From Paraburkholderia franconis (lineage in GTDB: Bacteria > Pseudomonadota > Gammaproteobacteria > Burkholderiales > Burkholderiaceae), in contig NZ_WHNP01000026.1 in assembly GCF_009362735.1 (NCBI RefSeq), positions 1 through 64,000 of the forward strand: a stretch of 64,000 nt of DNA. Reading direction: 5' to 3'. The notes below the pieces were generated by a model. That model did no database searches and was not told the DNA's origin. It saw only the letters and a list, made by a program, of their open reading frames with translations. Positions 52,446 to 61,055 of this stretch are shown one piece after another (the stretch's first letter is position 1; each line of letters opens with the position of its first letter). Made by a program: the position numbers and the translations under genes.

Positions 52446-54011
52446 ATGCCACCCGACAATGCAACTACTGATGGTATTGCGCAGGGCGCCGCAATGCGTG
52501 CGGTGGAATACGTGCGTATGTCCACTGAACATCAGCAGTATTCGACAGAAAACCAGCGCGAGAAAATACGCGAGTATGCGCGTCGGCACAATATAGAGGT
52601 CGTTGGCACGTATGCCGACGAAGGTAAAAGCGGTCTGCGTATCGATGGTCGCGAAGCGTTACAGCGATTGATCCGCGACGTCGAAAGCGGAGCCGCCGAG
52701 TTTCAAGTCATCCTCGTGTATGACGTAAGCCGTTGGGGACGGTTTCAGGACGCTGACGAGAGCGCCTACTATGAGTATGTCTGCCGACGCGCCGGCATTC
52801 ACGTTGCGTATTGTGCGGAGCAGTTTGAGAACGACGGTTCACCGGTCTCGACAATCGTAAAGGGCGTAAAGCGCGCAATGGCAGGCGAGTACAGCCGGGA
52901 ACTCTCTGCCAAGGTGTTCGCAGGTCAGTGTCGCCTGATCGAACTCGGGTTTCGACAAGGCGGCCCGGCCGGCTATGGCCTTCGCCGCGTCCTGATCGAC
53001 CAGCACGGGTTGATGAAAGGTGAACTGGCTCGCGGTGAACATAAGAGCCTGCAGACGGACCGGGTCATTCTGATACCCGGTCCGGATAGCGAAGTCCGTA
53101 TCGTCAATCTCATCTACAACTGGTTCATTGACGAATCGCTTAACGAGTACGAGATTGCCGGTCGCCTCAACGGTATGAATGTACGAACCGACCTCGGACG
53201 CGAATGGAGCAGAGCAACCGTGCGAGAGGTGCTGACCAACGAAAAATATATCGGCAACAACATCTACAATCGAGTTTCGTTCAAACTCAAGAAGGCACGT
53301 GTAACTAACTCGCCGGATATGTGGATCCGGAAAGATGGCGCGTTCCAACCAATCGTCCCAGCAGAGGCGTTCTATACGGCACAGGGCATCATGCGGGCGC
53401 GTGCCCGTCGCTACTCGAATGAGGAGTTGATTGAGCGCCTACGAAACCTGTACCGGGATCGCGGGTTCCTTTCTGGCGTCGTAATTGACGAAACGGAGGG
53501 TATGCCGTCGACGTCAGTTTACGTCTACCATTTCGGTAGCCTCATCCGTGCGTATCAAACCGTCGGCTTCACCCCGGGGCGCGACTATCGCTACATCGAA
53601 ACGAACCGCTTCCTCCGCCGGCTACATCCGGAAATTATCGAACAAACCGAGCGGCGTATTGCGGATCTCGGTGGAGCAGTCGTGCGAGACACCGCGACCG
53701 ACATGCTAACGGTGAACAGCGAATTCACGGTTTGCCTCGTGCTGGCCAGATGCCAGACGTACGATTCGAGTCATAGTCATTGGAAAATCAGGTTTGACAC
53801 GAGTCTGCTGCCCGACATCACCGTCGCCGTACGACTCAATCACGCCAACTCCGGAACGCTCGACTACTACCTGCTGCCGCGACTCGACTTTGCGCAAGCG
53901 CGCATCCATCTTGCCGAGAGAAACTCCATCGAGTTTGAGAGCTATCGGTTCGATACCCTCGAATATCTCTACGGAATGGCCGAACGGGCACGGTTGAGGA
54001 GAGCAGCGTGA
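52446..54011 (+). CDS. Large serine recombinase
   Basis: Protein of 521 aa. The N-terminal resolvase domain has YVRMSTEHQQYSTENQ (catalytic Ser of RMS) and ILVYDVSRWGRFQDADE. A Recombinase domain (PF07508-type) follows with EIAGRLNGMNV...REVLTNEKYIGNNIYNR (about residues 235-285). No Cys zinc ribbon or coiled coil of the phiC31 type is obvious; the C-terminal 200 residues are unlike typical integrases. It may start at MRAVEYVRM (52494) instead. Its stop overlaps the next gene's GTG start (GTGA), so it is the first gene of a coupled three-gene operon. Confidence 0.88.
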   Translation: MPPDNATTDGIAQGAAMRAVEYVRMSTEHQQYSTENQREKIREYARRHNIEVVGTYADEGKSGLRIDGREALQRLIRDVESGAAEFQVILVYDVSRWGRFQDADESAYYEYVCRRAGIHVAYCAEQFENDGSPVSTIVKGVKRAMAGEYSRELSAKVFAGQCRLIELGFRQGGPAGYGLRRVLIDQHGLMKGELARGEHKSLQTDRVILIPGPDSEVRIVNLIYNWFIDESLNEYEIAGRLNGMNVRTDLGREWSRATVREVLTNEKYIGNNIYNRVSFKLKKARVTNSPDMWIRKDGAFQPIVPAEAFYTAQGIMRARARRYSNEELIERLRNLYRDRGFLSGVVIDETEGMPSTSVYVYHFGSLIRAYQTVGFTPGRDYRYIETNRFLRRLHPEIIEQTERRIADLGGAVVRDTATDMLTVNSEFTVCLVLARCQTYDSSHSHWKIRFDTSLLPDITVAVRLNHANSGTLDYYLLPRLDFAQARIHLAERNSIEFESYRFDTLEYLYGMAERARLRRAA

Positions 54012-54910
54012 ACCATCGAAATAACGCTGGTTGTGTCCAGATGATCCCGCTCGAGCAAATCGAGGTCATCAATCCGCGGGAGCGCGACGCGAAGGTGTTT
54101 GCCGAGATCGTCAACAACATCCAGCTTATCGGCCTGAAGAAGCCGATCAAGGTTACGCCTCGGCTTACCGCTGATGGCGTGCAGAAGTATCTACTCGTCT
54201 GTGGAGAGGGCCGATTGAAGGCCTACCAGATGCTTGGCGAAACAACGATTCCCGCCCTCGTTGTGGACGTCACTGATGAAGATGCATTCATCATGAGCCT
54301 CGCTGAGAATGTTGCGCGACGTTGCTATCGTCCGCTCGAATTGCTGGAAGGCATCCGGCAGCTTCAGGTTCGAGGGTATGGCGCAAAGCTCATCGCAGAA
54401 AAAACAGGCCTTAAACAGGAGTACGTGTACGGAATTCTAAAGCTGCTCAACGAAGGTGAGGAACGGCTGGTAATTGCAGTCGAATCCGGTCGCATCCCGC
54501 TCACTGCGGCGCTCATGATCGCGGGGGCCGGCGACAGCGACTCCGCAGTTCAGGCCGTGCTGCAGGAAGCATATGAATCAGGAAAATTGCGTGGCAAGAA
54601 CTTGATGACCGCTCGGCGGATTATTGAACGAAGAAAAACTCTTGGAAGATCATCCAACCGGATCATGTCCAAGAAGGCGACGGACATCACGACCTCCAGT
54701 CTCGTTCGCGCCTACCAAACCGAAGTTGCCCGTCAAAAGGCTATGGTTAGAAAATCAGAGTTCGCGCAACAACGTTTAATGCTTGTAATAGGTGCGCTTA
54801 GACAACTGTTCGTAGATGAAAACTTCGTTAATCTCCTTCGAGCGGAAGGCCTCGCCACCTTGCCGAAATATCTATCCGAGCGCGTATGGCCTGGTGGGAG
54901 TACCGTATGA
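54008..54910 (+). CDS. ParB-like protein A of recombinase operon
   Basis: Protein of 300 aa starting at GTG 54008. The N-terminal ParB/Srx domain has IPLEQIEVINPRERD, VCGEGRLKAYQMLGETTIPALVV and LAENVARRCYRPLE. A central HTH (GYGAKLIAEKTGLKQEYVYGILKLL) would bind DNA. The canonical GERRxRA nucleotide box reads GEGRLKA, so CTP binding may be altered. The last 100 residues are RepB-like. It overlaps the neighbouring genes by 4 bp on both sides. It probably binds an element-specific DNA site together with the recombinase, but no partition ATPase (ParA) is present. Confidence 0.82.
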   Translation: MNHRNNAGCVQMIPLEQIEVINPRERDAKVFAEIVNNIQLIGLKKPIKVTPRLTADGVQKYLLVCGEGRLKAYQMLGETTIPALVVDVTDEDAFIMSLAENVARRCYRPLELLEGIRQLQVRGYGAKLIAEKTGLKQEYVYGILKLLNEGEERLVIAVESGRIPLTAALMIAGAGDSDSAVQAVLQEAYESGKLRGKNLMTARRIIERRKTLGRSSNRIMSKKATDITTSSLVRAYQTEVARQKAMVRKSEFAQQRLMLVIGALRQLFVDENFVNLLRAEGLATLPKYLSERVWPGGSTV

Positions 54911-55881
54911 CTGGTGTCACGCTGGGGTTCATTCCCGAACCGCTCTTGGTGGGCATTGACGACATACTCCCCTCCCGGAAGCTGCCAGCGACTGTCCTAG
55001 GATCAGCGAAATTCAAGCAGATAAAGGCGTCTATCGAGGAGATCGGCGTTATCGAACCATTGTCAGTAACACCGGAAGACAAGTCTACTGGGCAACATGT
55101 ACTGCTTGACGGACACATTCGGCTGCTTGCAATGCAGGAGCTGCAGTTCCCAGAGGCCGTGTGTCTGATCGCCACGGACGACGAAAGCTATACATACAAT
55201 AATCGCCTCAACAGGCTTCCGACAATCCAGGAACACTTCATGATCCGGAGAATGGTCGAAGGCGGCGTTTCTCCGGACCGCATTGCGAAGGCACTTGCCG
55301 TTAATGTCACCTCAATCATCAAAAAGATGACACTGCTCGAAGGTATCTGCGATGAGGCTGCAGAGCTACTTGGCGACAGACAGTTCTCCGCAGAGCTGTC
55401 CAGGGTTCTTCGAAAAATGAAGCCGACACGGCAAGTCGAATGCGTCGAGCTGATGGTCGCTGCAAATAATGTGACGGTACGGTATGCCGAAGCTCTGCTG
55501 GTGGCAACACCGGTCAACTCCTTGATTGCCGGCAAGAAGCCGGCCAAGGTCAGCGGCATCACGTCGGAGCAAATGCTCAAGATGGAAAACGAGATGGGCA
55601 ACCTTCAGGAACAGTATAAGCTCGTGGAGCAGACATACGGGCAGGATGTACTGAACCTCGTGCTCGCTAAAGGGTATCTTGCGAAACTGCTGGAAAACGA
55701 ATCTGCCTGTCAATACCTGCGACGGCACCATCCTGATCTGTTTTCGGAATTCGAAGCGATTGTGGCAACGATTTCCCTAGAGCAACAGCAGTTCGGGATC
55801 GCCAGTGCAGCTAGCAATTTAGTAGCAGCGCCGAAGAGAGCGCGCGAACGAGCAAGCGGTGACTCTGCGTCTCCCAAATGA
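54907..55881 (+). CDS. ParB-like protein B (RepB-type)
   Basis: Protein of 324 aa starting at ATG 54907 (ATGA overlap with protein A). The ParB-like N-terminus has GIDDILPSRKLP, SIEEIGVIEPLSV and LLDGHIRLLAMQEL; the arginine box is DGHIRL. The HTH region (GVSPDRIAKALAVNVTSIIKKMTLL) is followed by a RepB-type C-terminal domain with a coiled-coil-like stretch (EMGNLQEQYKLVEQTYGQ). Two different ParB-like proteins encoded in tandem suggest a heteromeric DNA-binding complex. No ParA occurs nearby, so a classical plasmid partition role is unlikely. Confidence 0.8.
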   Translation: MTGVTLGFIPEPLLVGIDDILPSRKLPATVLGSAKFKQIKASIEEIGVIEPLSVTPEDKSTGQHVLLDGHIRLLAMQELQFPEAVCLIATDDESYTYNNRLNRLPTIQEHFMIRRMVEGGVSPDRIAKALAVNVTSIIKKMTLLEGICDEAAELLGDRQFSAELSRVLRKMKPTRQVECVELMVAANNVTVRYAEALLVATPVNSLIAGKKPAKVSGITSEQMLKMENEMGNLQEQYKLVEQTYGQDVLNLVLAKGYLAKLLENESACQYLRRHHPDLFSEFEAIVATISLEQQQFGIASAASNLVAAPKRARERASGDSASPK

Positions 55882-56159
55882 ACAGCGCCCCCGTATTCGA
55901 TACCACTGGTGCCTCGCTCGCTGTGTTCCTACAGTGATTTTCTTCTCTTCGCGCAGCTTTCGGTTAAGACCAACAGCTGGCAGGCTTTTAGTGGGCGGTT
56001 GAACGCTCGGCCACAAAATAACTGATCGCCCCCTTGTTCTCAAACAAGCCGAGCCGAAGATTAGGACAGGGTTGCTTCTTAGTGACGTTGTGAATTTGCG
56101 AACCCGCAGGACGCGAGATTGGTGCGACGGGGAGCGCGCTCGGGCTAACGGCACCGAGA
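55882..56159. other. Downstream region of ParB operon
   Basis: This 278-bp region lies between the ParB-B stop and the degenerate Cys-rich gene copy. Short frames only; no recognised element or clear terminator. Confidence 0.4.
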
Positions 56160-56480
56160 TTGAAACGACTGACACTCCGCGAAAGTTGCAGACATCGCCG
56201 GAACGACCACACGACCAGGCATCCGACGTATCGCGATAGTAATCGCGCGATTGCAGCGCGAGCGGAACGCAAGGCGAAATGCTGGACGCATCGCAAAACT
56301 GACTGCGTCATCTCCCGTCAAACTGTGCGCATCGGCCTTCTGCCTCCTCTGCGACGTAGTCGGGGCCCTCATTGCAAAGATGAACCCGTGGACCACGAAC
56401 ATCGCCGTCCTGTCGGCCTCCTGCCTTCGCAGCCCCATTTGGATGGCCCTGTACGGTGGATACGGGAGCACAGCGCTCGG
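56160..56480 (+). pseudogene. Degenerate copy of the Cys-rich module gene
   Basis: HPTYRDSNRAIAARAERKAK in one frame and RNAGRIAKLTASSPV...LIAKMNPWTTNIAVLS in the next align with the C-terminal two-thirds of the gene at 51812-52282 (HPAYVERNRSAQRARN, PVAKMDAS, GVAKMNACLVHIAVLS). The DNA also matches: GCAAAGATGAAC and ACATCGCNGTCCTGTCG are shared. At least one frameshift separates the parts and the zinc knuckle is missing. The recombinase-ParB operon is thus flanked by two copies, one broken. Confidence 0.55.
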
Positions 56481-56621
56481 GCGTCGTGAATGCCGGAGCG
56501 CCGTCCGGTTGCGGACTTTGGCCAGCTCGAGCGGACTCAGGGAAGTCTAGGTGCATCTGCTGCGCCCATTACAGCACATCCGATGGATGCAACCGCATCG
56601 GTAGCTGAAACATTGCATGCA

Positions 56622-58574
56622 CTATGCGGCGACTGACGATGCCACGTCTGACGTTCCCCTGTCAGCAACATCGCGCCTGAATGCTTTCTCGCCACTTTCT
56701 TTCCCCAACGAGAAATAGGCTTGGACGAAATCGTCATCGACAAACTGGTTGACCGTCGGCTCATGAGGGAAACCGGCATCGTATGCCGCGCGCAAACGCA
56801 GAGGCAAAGAGTGCGATTCGAGTGCCGACAGCTTGATATAGATGAGCTCTGCCGGTATCGCCTTGCTTCCTTTCCCGTATTCTATCTTTCCGCGTGTCAC
56901 CACAGTCGGTTGACCTCGTTTGATATCTAGATTGATATTAGCGCCGAAGTCCTCGAAGCAGCGGCGCGCTGCGATCGCGAGGTCAAAGTACTCGTAATTG
57001 GGATCATAGCCTGCGTCGACAACAATGATTCGTGTGCATTTGCGTGCCACAAGTTCATACAAACCAAGATTTTCGAAGTGACCGCCGTCGCTTAACCGAA
57101 TCCACGCGTCCGACGGAGCATTCACTTCGAGGAAATTTCTGATATTGCACGTAAAGCTCGGCCACGATGTCGCAAGCTTCGCGGTTACGGCAGGATTGCG
57201 AACCCATACGCCCAAGCCAATATTCAAGAACGCAAGCGTCATACGCTTCAGTGGTGACATTCGCGTTGGATGTGTGTCCACCGCAGCGGCCGATGCTGCG
57301 ACAAGCGTCCAGAATCGGTCTTGCGCGCTGGACGTGAACGTTCCTCGCGATTCCCATCGGGAAGTTGCAAGATAATCTGTCGCTCGCGATCCACAAAAGT
57401 GAGGCGTGCAAGCGAAGTTTACCCCGCCTCGACGCTTCATTTCATTGATTGGATCAACTGGCGCACCTTCAAATCTCTTCTTCAATACATCTCTTGATCG
57501 GCCATTTACGCGCGAAAATTGCGCAAAGCAGTTGATGATATGTATTGGGAATGTCTTTGTTGACGCGGTATCCCGTAACTTCAACCCGAAAAGCTTTTCC
57601 CATGATGGTTTAAATGTAAATCGCAAGCTGAATCGGTAGTAAAGCAGCGCGCCGTTCAGCGCGTTTGGGCTTACCCATACGATCAGCGCGCAACCCAACG
57701 CAATGAGGATAGTCAAAATCGACACGTTTTCGAGCCCTAACCACCGGCCGAACCCCTCGATGCGACCCCGTCCAGCGAGCAGACACAGCGTCACCGAGAG
57801 CATGGCCACTGGCAATACGGCGGGCTTGATCAACCTCTGACGCCGCCTGATGTGGGGTTTGTCAGGCGTGGCGCATAACAAGGCAAGAGCGACGAAAATC
57901 AGTCCGGCCGAGATCGAAGCATAGAGCCATAGGGCATTTGACGACGAAAATCCAAAAGAGCGGGCTATGAGGAACAGAGCTGAAAATACGAAATAGGTGA
58001 TCGTAAGATCTAGAAAACTTGCAAATTTATCGCTCTTTCTAAAATAACAGACGAAGCTGCACACAAGAAGAATGAAAGTGCCAGCTCCAAAAGCAATTGC
58101 TGGCAGCCATAAGTGTTGTAGTGCGGCTACTGCCAACGTCGCTGCCACAAATAGAAACGCCGTGATCGGGAGGGCGACTGAGAATGCAAACGTGAGCAGA
58201 AACGGAATTACCGGTAGCAACCAACTGGACAGGAAGCCGCCTCGAGTCTTCATTCTTTCGAGACACTCACTGATCATCCGTTCGTTCAGACGTACGTTGC
58301 CTTTCATGCGTCGTGCGAGAGCTGCTGCTGTGTAACCCCCGCCGGAAACGCTGGAAACGTAATCAACTTCGTTCCAGCGTCCTTGCGTAAACATGGCCGA
58401 GATAACGCCTAAGCAGAAGCAAGCGGAACGTATCCCGCCGCCAGAAAGAGCGAGACCAATCCTACTGTCGGCCTTGGAATCTACACCCAATTCTATGCGC
58501 CGCGCGAGATAGTGCTTCTTCTCCTCAACCAAAATTTCATCAAACGTTGCTGTATTCGTTTTTTTTTCAGTCAC
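56622..58574 (-). CDS. Multi-pass membrane patatin-like phospholipase
   Basis: Protein of 650 aa, GTG start at 58574. The N-terminal patatin motif LALSGGGIRSACFCLG (about 42-57) and nucleophile SVSGGGY (about 78-84) are separated from the catalytic Asp (SDGGHFENLGLYEL, about 500) by about 250 residues holding five to six hydrophobic helices (about 115-330). This membrane-inserted patatin type is known in bacteria. Position in an accessory region next to mobile modules would fit a membrane-attacking effector, but no sensor partner is clear. The base composition is lower in GC than in neighbouring genes, a sign of transfer. Confidence 0.82.
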   Translation of the reverse strand: MTEKKTNTATFDEILVEEKKHYLARRIELGVDSKADSRIGLALSGGGIRSACFCLGVISAMFTQGRWNEVDYVSSVSGGGYTAAALARRMKGNVRLNERMISECLERMKTRGGFLSSWLLPVIPFLLTFAFSVALPITAFLFVAATLAVAALQHLWLPAIAFGAGTFILLVCSFVCYFRKSDKFASFLDLTITYFVFSALFLIARSFGFSSSNALWLYASISAGLIFVALALLCATPDKPHIRRRQRLIKPAVLPVAMLSVTLCLLAGRGRIEGFGRWLGLENVSILTILIALGCALIVWVSPNALNGALLYYRFSLRFTFKPSWEKLFGLKLRDTASTKTFPIHIINCFAQFSRVNGRSRDVLKKRFEGAPVDPINEMKRRGGVNFACTPHFCGSRATDYLATSRWESRGTFTSSAQDRFWTLVAASAAAVDTHPTRMSPLKRMTLAFLNIGLGVWVRNPAVTAKLATSWPSFTCNIRNFLEVNAPSDAWIRLSDGGHFENLGLYELVARKCTRIIVVDAGYDPNYEYFDLAIAARRCFEDFGANINLDIKRGQPTVVTRGKIEYGKGSKAIPAELIYIKLSALESHSLPLRLRAAYDAGFPHEPTVNQFVDDDFVQAYFSLGKESGEKAFRRDVADRGTSDVASSVAA

Positions 58575-59026
58575 TTATCTGCGCCCCGAAATCATGGTCT
58601 GTGCCTTTGTAAAGCCACGTCTAACTTGCTTTCTATTTGGGCGGGCAATGCGCTCACCTCTTTCACTGCCCGCTACGCGCCGATCGAGTGTATCACCCGT
58701 GATGGGGACTTCGAGCGGTCTATGGGAGTACAGAACGTACCCGCAAGTACACCATCCGTAAGCTAGCCGCTGCAATGGGCCGACACATGAGCGTAACGCG
58801 CGAGCAAATGTATGCGAAACCATGAAACGCAACTCCGGATTCGAAGGGCACCCTTTTTGCGATTTCAGTGTGGTGATGAGGTTGACGCAAATAGCTAGCG
58901 CCTCTTGTACCGGCCCGTCCGATTCTGACTCGATCGGACGCTCCGTAACCGTTCACGCTACCTTGCTAATCCGATTCGAGGATGCCACTCCGCTGTTATT
59001 GGGCCCGAACCTTGCTGATTGCTCCG
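58575..59026. other. Intergenic region without gene
   Basis: This 452-bp gap lies between the patatin start and the flavoprotein stop. Only short frames are visible. It probably holds the patatin promoter on the minus strand and the terminator of the helicase operon, neither of which is clearly recognisable. Confidence 0.4.
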
Positions 59027-60469
59027 TTAATCCGGAACCATGAGTGGCAGCGGAATAGCCGCCATACTCGTACGGTCGGCGCGGGTTTTTGGGTTCAACT
59101 TGACCATCTTCGACTGCGGTACGGTGTCGGAGTCGGCGCCATAGCGGACTGCGATCCAGCGGAAGAAATAATGCTTCGGGTCGTCCTCGAGGGAAATGAA
59201 GAACCCGCGTTTCCGATCACGAACGGTCGGCCTGGCGTCTGTGATGCTCGCTTCCCGATGTACGCGGTAGGTAAGTACGCGCCTGTATGCCCCGAGCTTC
59301 TGGCATTGTTCGATCAGGTGTACCACAAACCGGTTCAGCAGGTATGCCTTGCCAAAACACCGCTCCCGCATGACATGATGGACTTCACCTCGACCCTCGC
59401 GTAGTTGTCGCCGTACGGCCTCCCGCACAACGGCCTCCCCGGCGAGCGCCGCTGCAACCAATTGGCACCGCGTATCGATATCCTCGAAGCTTCCCGTTCC
59501 AGACCAGGTGGTCACAAGCCGACTCTGCCGTTCGAGCGCTTCGAGACTGGGCGCCCAACGATCAATCGCTTCTGCAACCGCCGTATCCAGCCTCAAATCG
59601 CGGATCAGCTGAAGCGGATGGTCGTGCTTCGTCAGAAGACGCAGGACGTCCTGCAGCGCGCCATCGCCACCACCAAAAACGCAGGAGTTGGCGTGGCGAG
59701 TTTTGTCCAACTTCAGCTCGTCATTGTCCCAGAAGGACTTCCCCCTGATGCGCGGAAAGCCAGGAAGTGCGACACGCTCATCTCCCATTCCCGCCGCGAG
59801 CACAATGTAGTCCGGGCGGAATGACGTTCCCCCATGTGCGGGCTTCCCTTGGTGATCAAGGCACCCTTTGGGAAGCACATACTCGGGACTTGGCGGCACA
59901 CCCGCGACCGTCTCCGTACCATGGTACGCGACGAACGCACGCACGTAAGCTTCCACTTCCGCAGGTACGACACCAAAATAGAAGCGTGCCGTCCCCGGCA
60001 AAAACCGATGCGCGACCAACCAGTCGTCCAAATTTTCCGCGAATTTGGCTGCCGGAATCGGATGCGCAGCCGTCCATTTCGGCGTCGCATCGGACGGCTG
60101 ACCTAGCGCACCCGGCGGCGGATAGTCTTGGCAGTCGTGCCCAAGCTCCGGCCATTCATACATGAACGGCCCGACAAATCGGCTCGTCACGCCAGCCTGC
60201 AGGCTGAACGGCTTGTTCTGGCTGTCAACGAGCACGACATCCATATCGAGTTCGCACGCCATCGTGGCTGCTGAAACCCCGCCGACTCCGCCGCCAACGA
60301 TCAGGACGCGATTGCATGTCGGATCGTTTTCTTTCAAGTCGCGTATCAGCAATTGAGCGCGCACGATCTGATCGCGCATGCTGGCATGGACAACGCCCGT
60401 CGAGAGGTCGAACGTCCTTGCGGCGCACTTGTGCGCCAGCAGCGCAAGTCCATTGGTTCGCTTCGTCAC
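59027..60469 (-). CDS. FAD/NAD(P)-binding protein of helicase operon
   Basis: Protein of 480 aa. A Rossmann dinucleotide fold starts at about residue 52 with VLIVGGGVGGVSAATMACELDMDVVLVDSQ, followed by an FAD-type second motif, DYIVLAAGMGDERVALPGFP (about 220). CVFGGGDGALQDVLRLL (about 265) looks like the second nucleotide-binding motif of two-dinucleotide flavoproteins. There is no membrane segment. The redox substrate is unknown. Its start overlaps the end of the wHTH gene by 4 bp. It is the last gene of a four-gene unit headed by a gene beyond the window edge. Confidence 0.75.
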   Translation of the reverse strand: MTKRTNGLALLAHKCAARTFDLSTGVVHASMRDQIVRAQLLIRDLKENDPTCNRVLIVGGGVGGVSAATMACELDMDVVLVDSQNKPFSLQAGVTSRFVGPFMYEWPELGHDCQDYPPPGALGQPSDATPKWTAAHPIPAAKFAENLDDWLVAHRFLPGTARFYFGVVPAEVEAYVRAFVAYHGTETVAGVPPSPEYVLPKGCLDHQGKPAHGGTSFRPDYIVLAAGMGDERVALPGFPRIRGKSFWDNDELKLDKTRHANSCVFGGGDGALQDVLRLLTKHDHPLQLIRDLRLDTAVAEAIDRWAPSLEALERQSRLVTTWSGTGSFEDIDTRCQLVAAALAGEAVVREAVRRQLREGRGEVHHVMRERCFGKAYLLNRFVVHLIEQCQKLGAYRRVLTYRVHREASITDARPTVRDRKRGFFISLEDDPKHYFFRWIAVRYGADSDTVPQSKMVKLNPKTRADRTSMAAIPLPLMVPD

Positions 60470-60927
60470 GAGCGGCCTCCGATACGAGCGAGCAGGCGAT
60501 CGAAATCGTCGGGCATGGACGAGAATAACAAAGGATGCGACAGCACTTCGCGATATCCGGCGCCCTCGCCGTCCCCACCACCACTGTCGGTGCCTCCCGG
60601 TGGCACATCTGGCGGCCGGTTGCCCGGCGGCAGCAGTTGTGGCTCGTCGTCCGACGCAGCATCGAGAAGTGAAGGGCGCGCGAGGTCGGATCTCGGCTCG
60701 ATCGGGTGTATCAACTTGTAGCGGCCAGCGCCATCTCCTCTCACCGTCGCAGTGGATTCAAGCGTTCGCAGCACGGCGCCAACGAGCGGCTCCCAACGTT
60801 TCGGAAGCGGCGTCCAGTCTTCGGAGTGCCGGGAATGGGCGTCCCTGATCTGGTGGATCGTGAACTCAGTCGATCCGTTGGCGTGAAGCTGCCGGATTAT
60901 TTCAACGATCTGCTGCTCTCTGGACAT
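60466..60927 (-). CDS. Small winged-helix-like protein of helicase operon
   Basis: Protein of 153 aa. Residues 1-75 (REQQIVEIIRQLHANGSTEFTIHQIRDAH...VLRTLESTATVRGDGAGRYKL) fit a winged helix with a beta wing. A Pro/Gly-rich linker follows (PPGNRPPDVPPGGTDSGGG), then a short C-terminal tail (FDRLLARIGG). It has no enzymatic motif. It is translationally coupled to the flavoprotein (ATGA overlap) and lies 128 bp downstream of the helicase gene. It may bind DNA, act as the operon's regulator, or be an adaptor. Confidence 0.6.
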   Translation of the reverse strand: MSREQQIVEIIRQLHANGSTEFTIHQIRDAHSRHSEDWTPLPKRWEPLVGAVLRTLESTATVRGDGAGRYKLIHPIEPRSDLARPSLLDAASDDEPQLLPPGNRPPDVPPGGTDSGGGDGEGAGYREVLSHPLLFSSMPDDFDRLLARIGGRS

Positions 60928-61055
60928 GTCTAGTCTCGAAGAATGTTCAGTTTTCTTGTTATCTCACGCGGCGGCGCTCGCGCAATTCGCGGCACCGCAG
61001 TCGGGCTTGCTCAGGTTCGACGCCGCGGTCGGCTTCAACGATGAAGGTCCCATTC

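Noticed and set aside
54008..55881. Classical plasmid partition locus
   Set aside because: No ParA-type ATPase and no replication initiator in the window; a plasmid origin is not supported.
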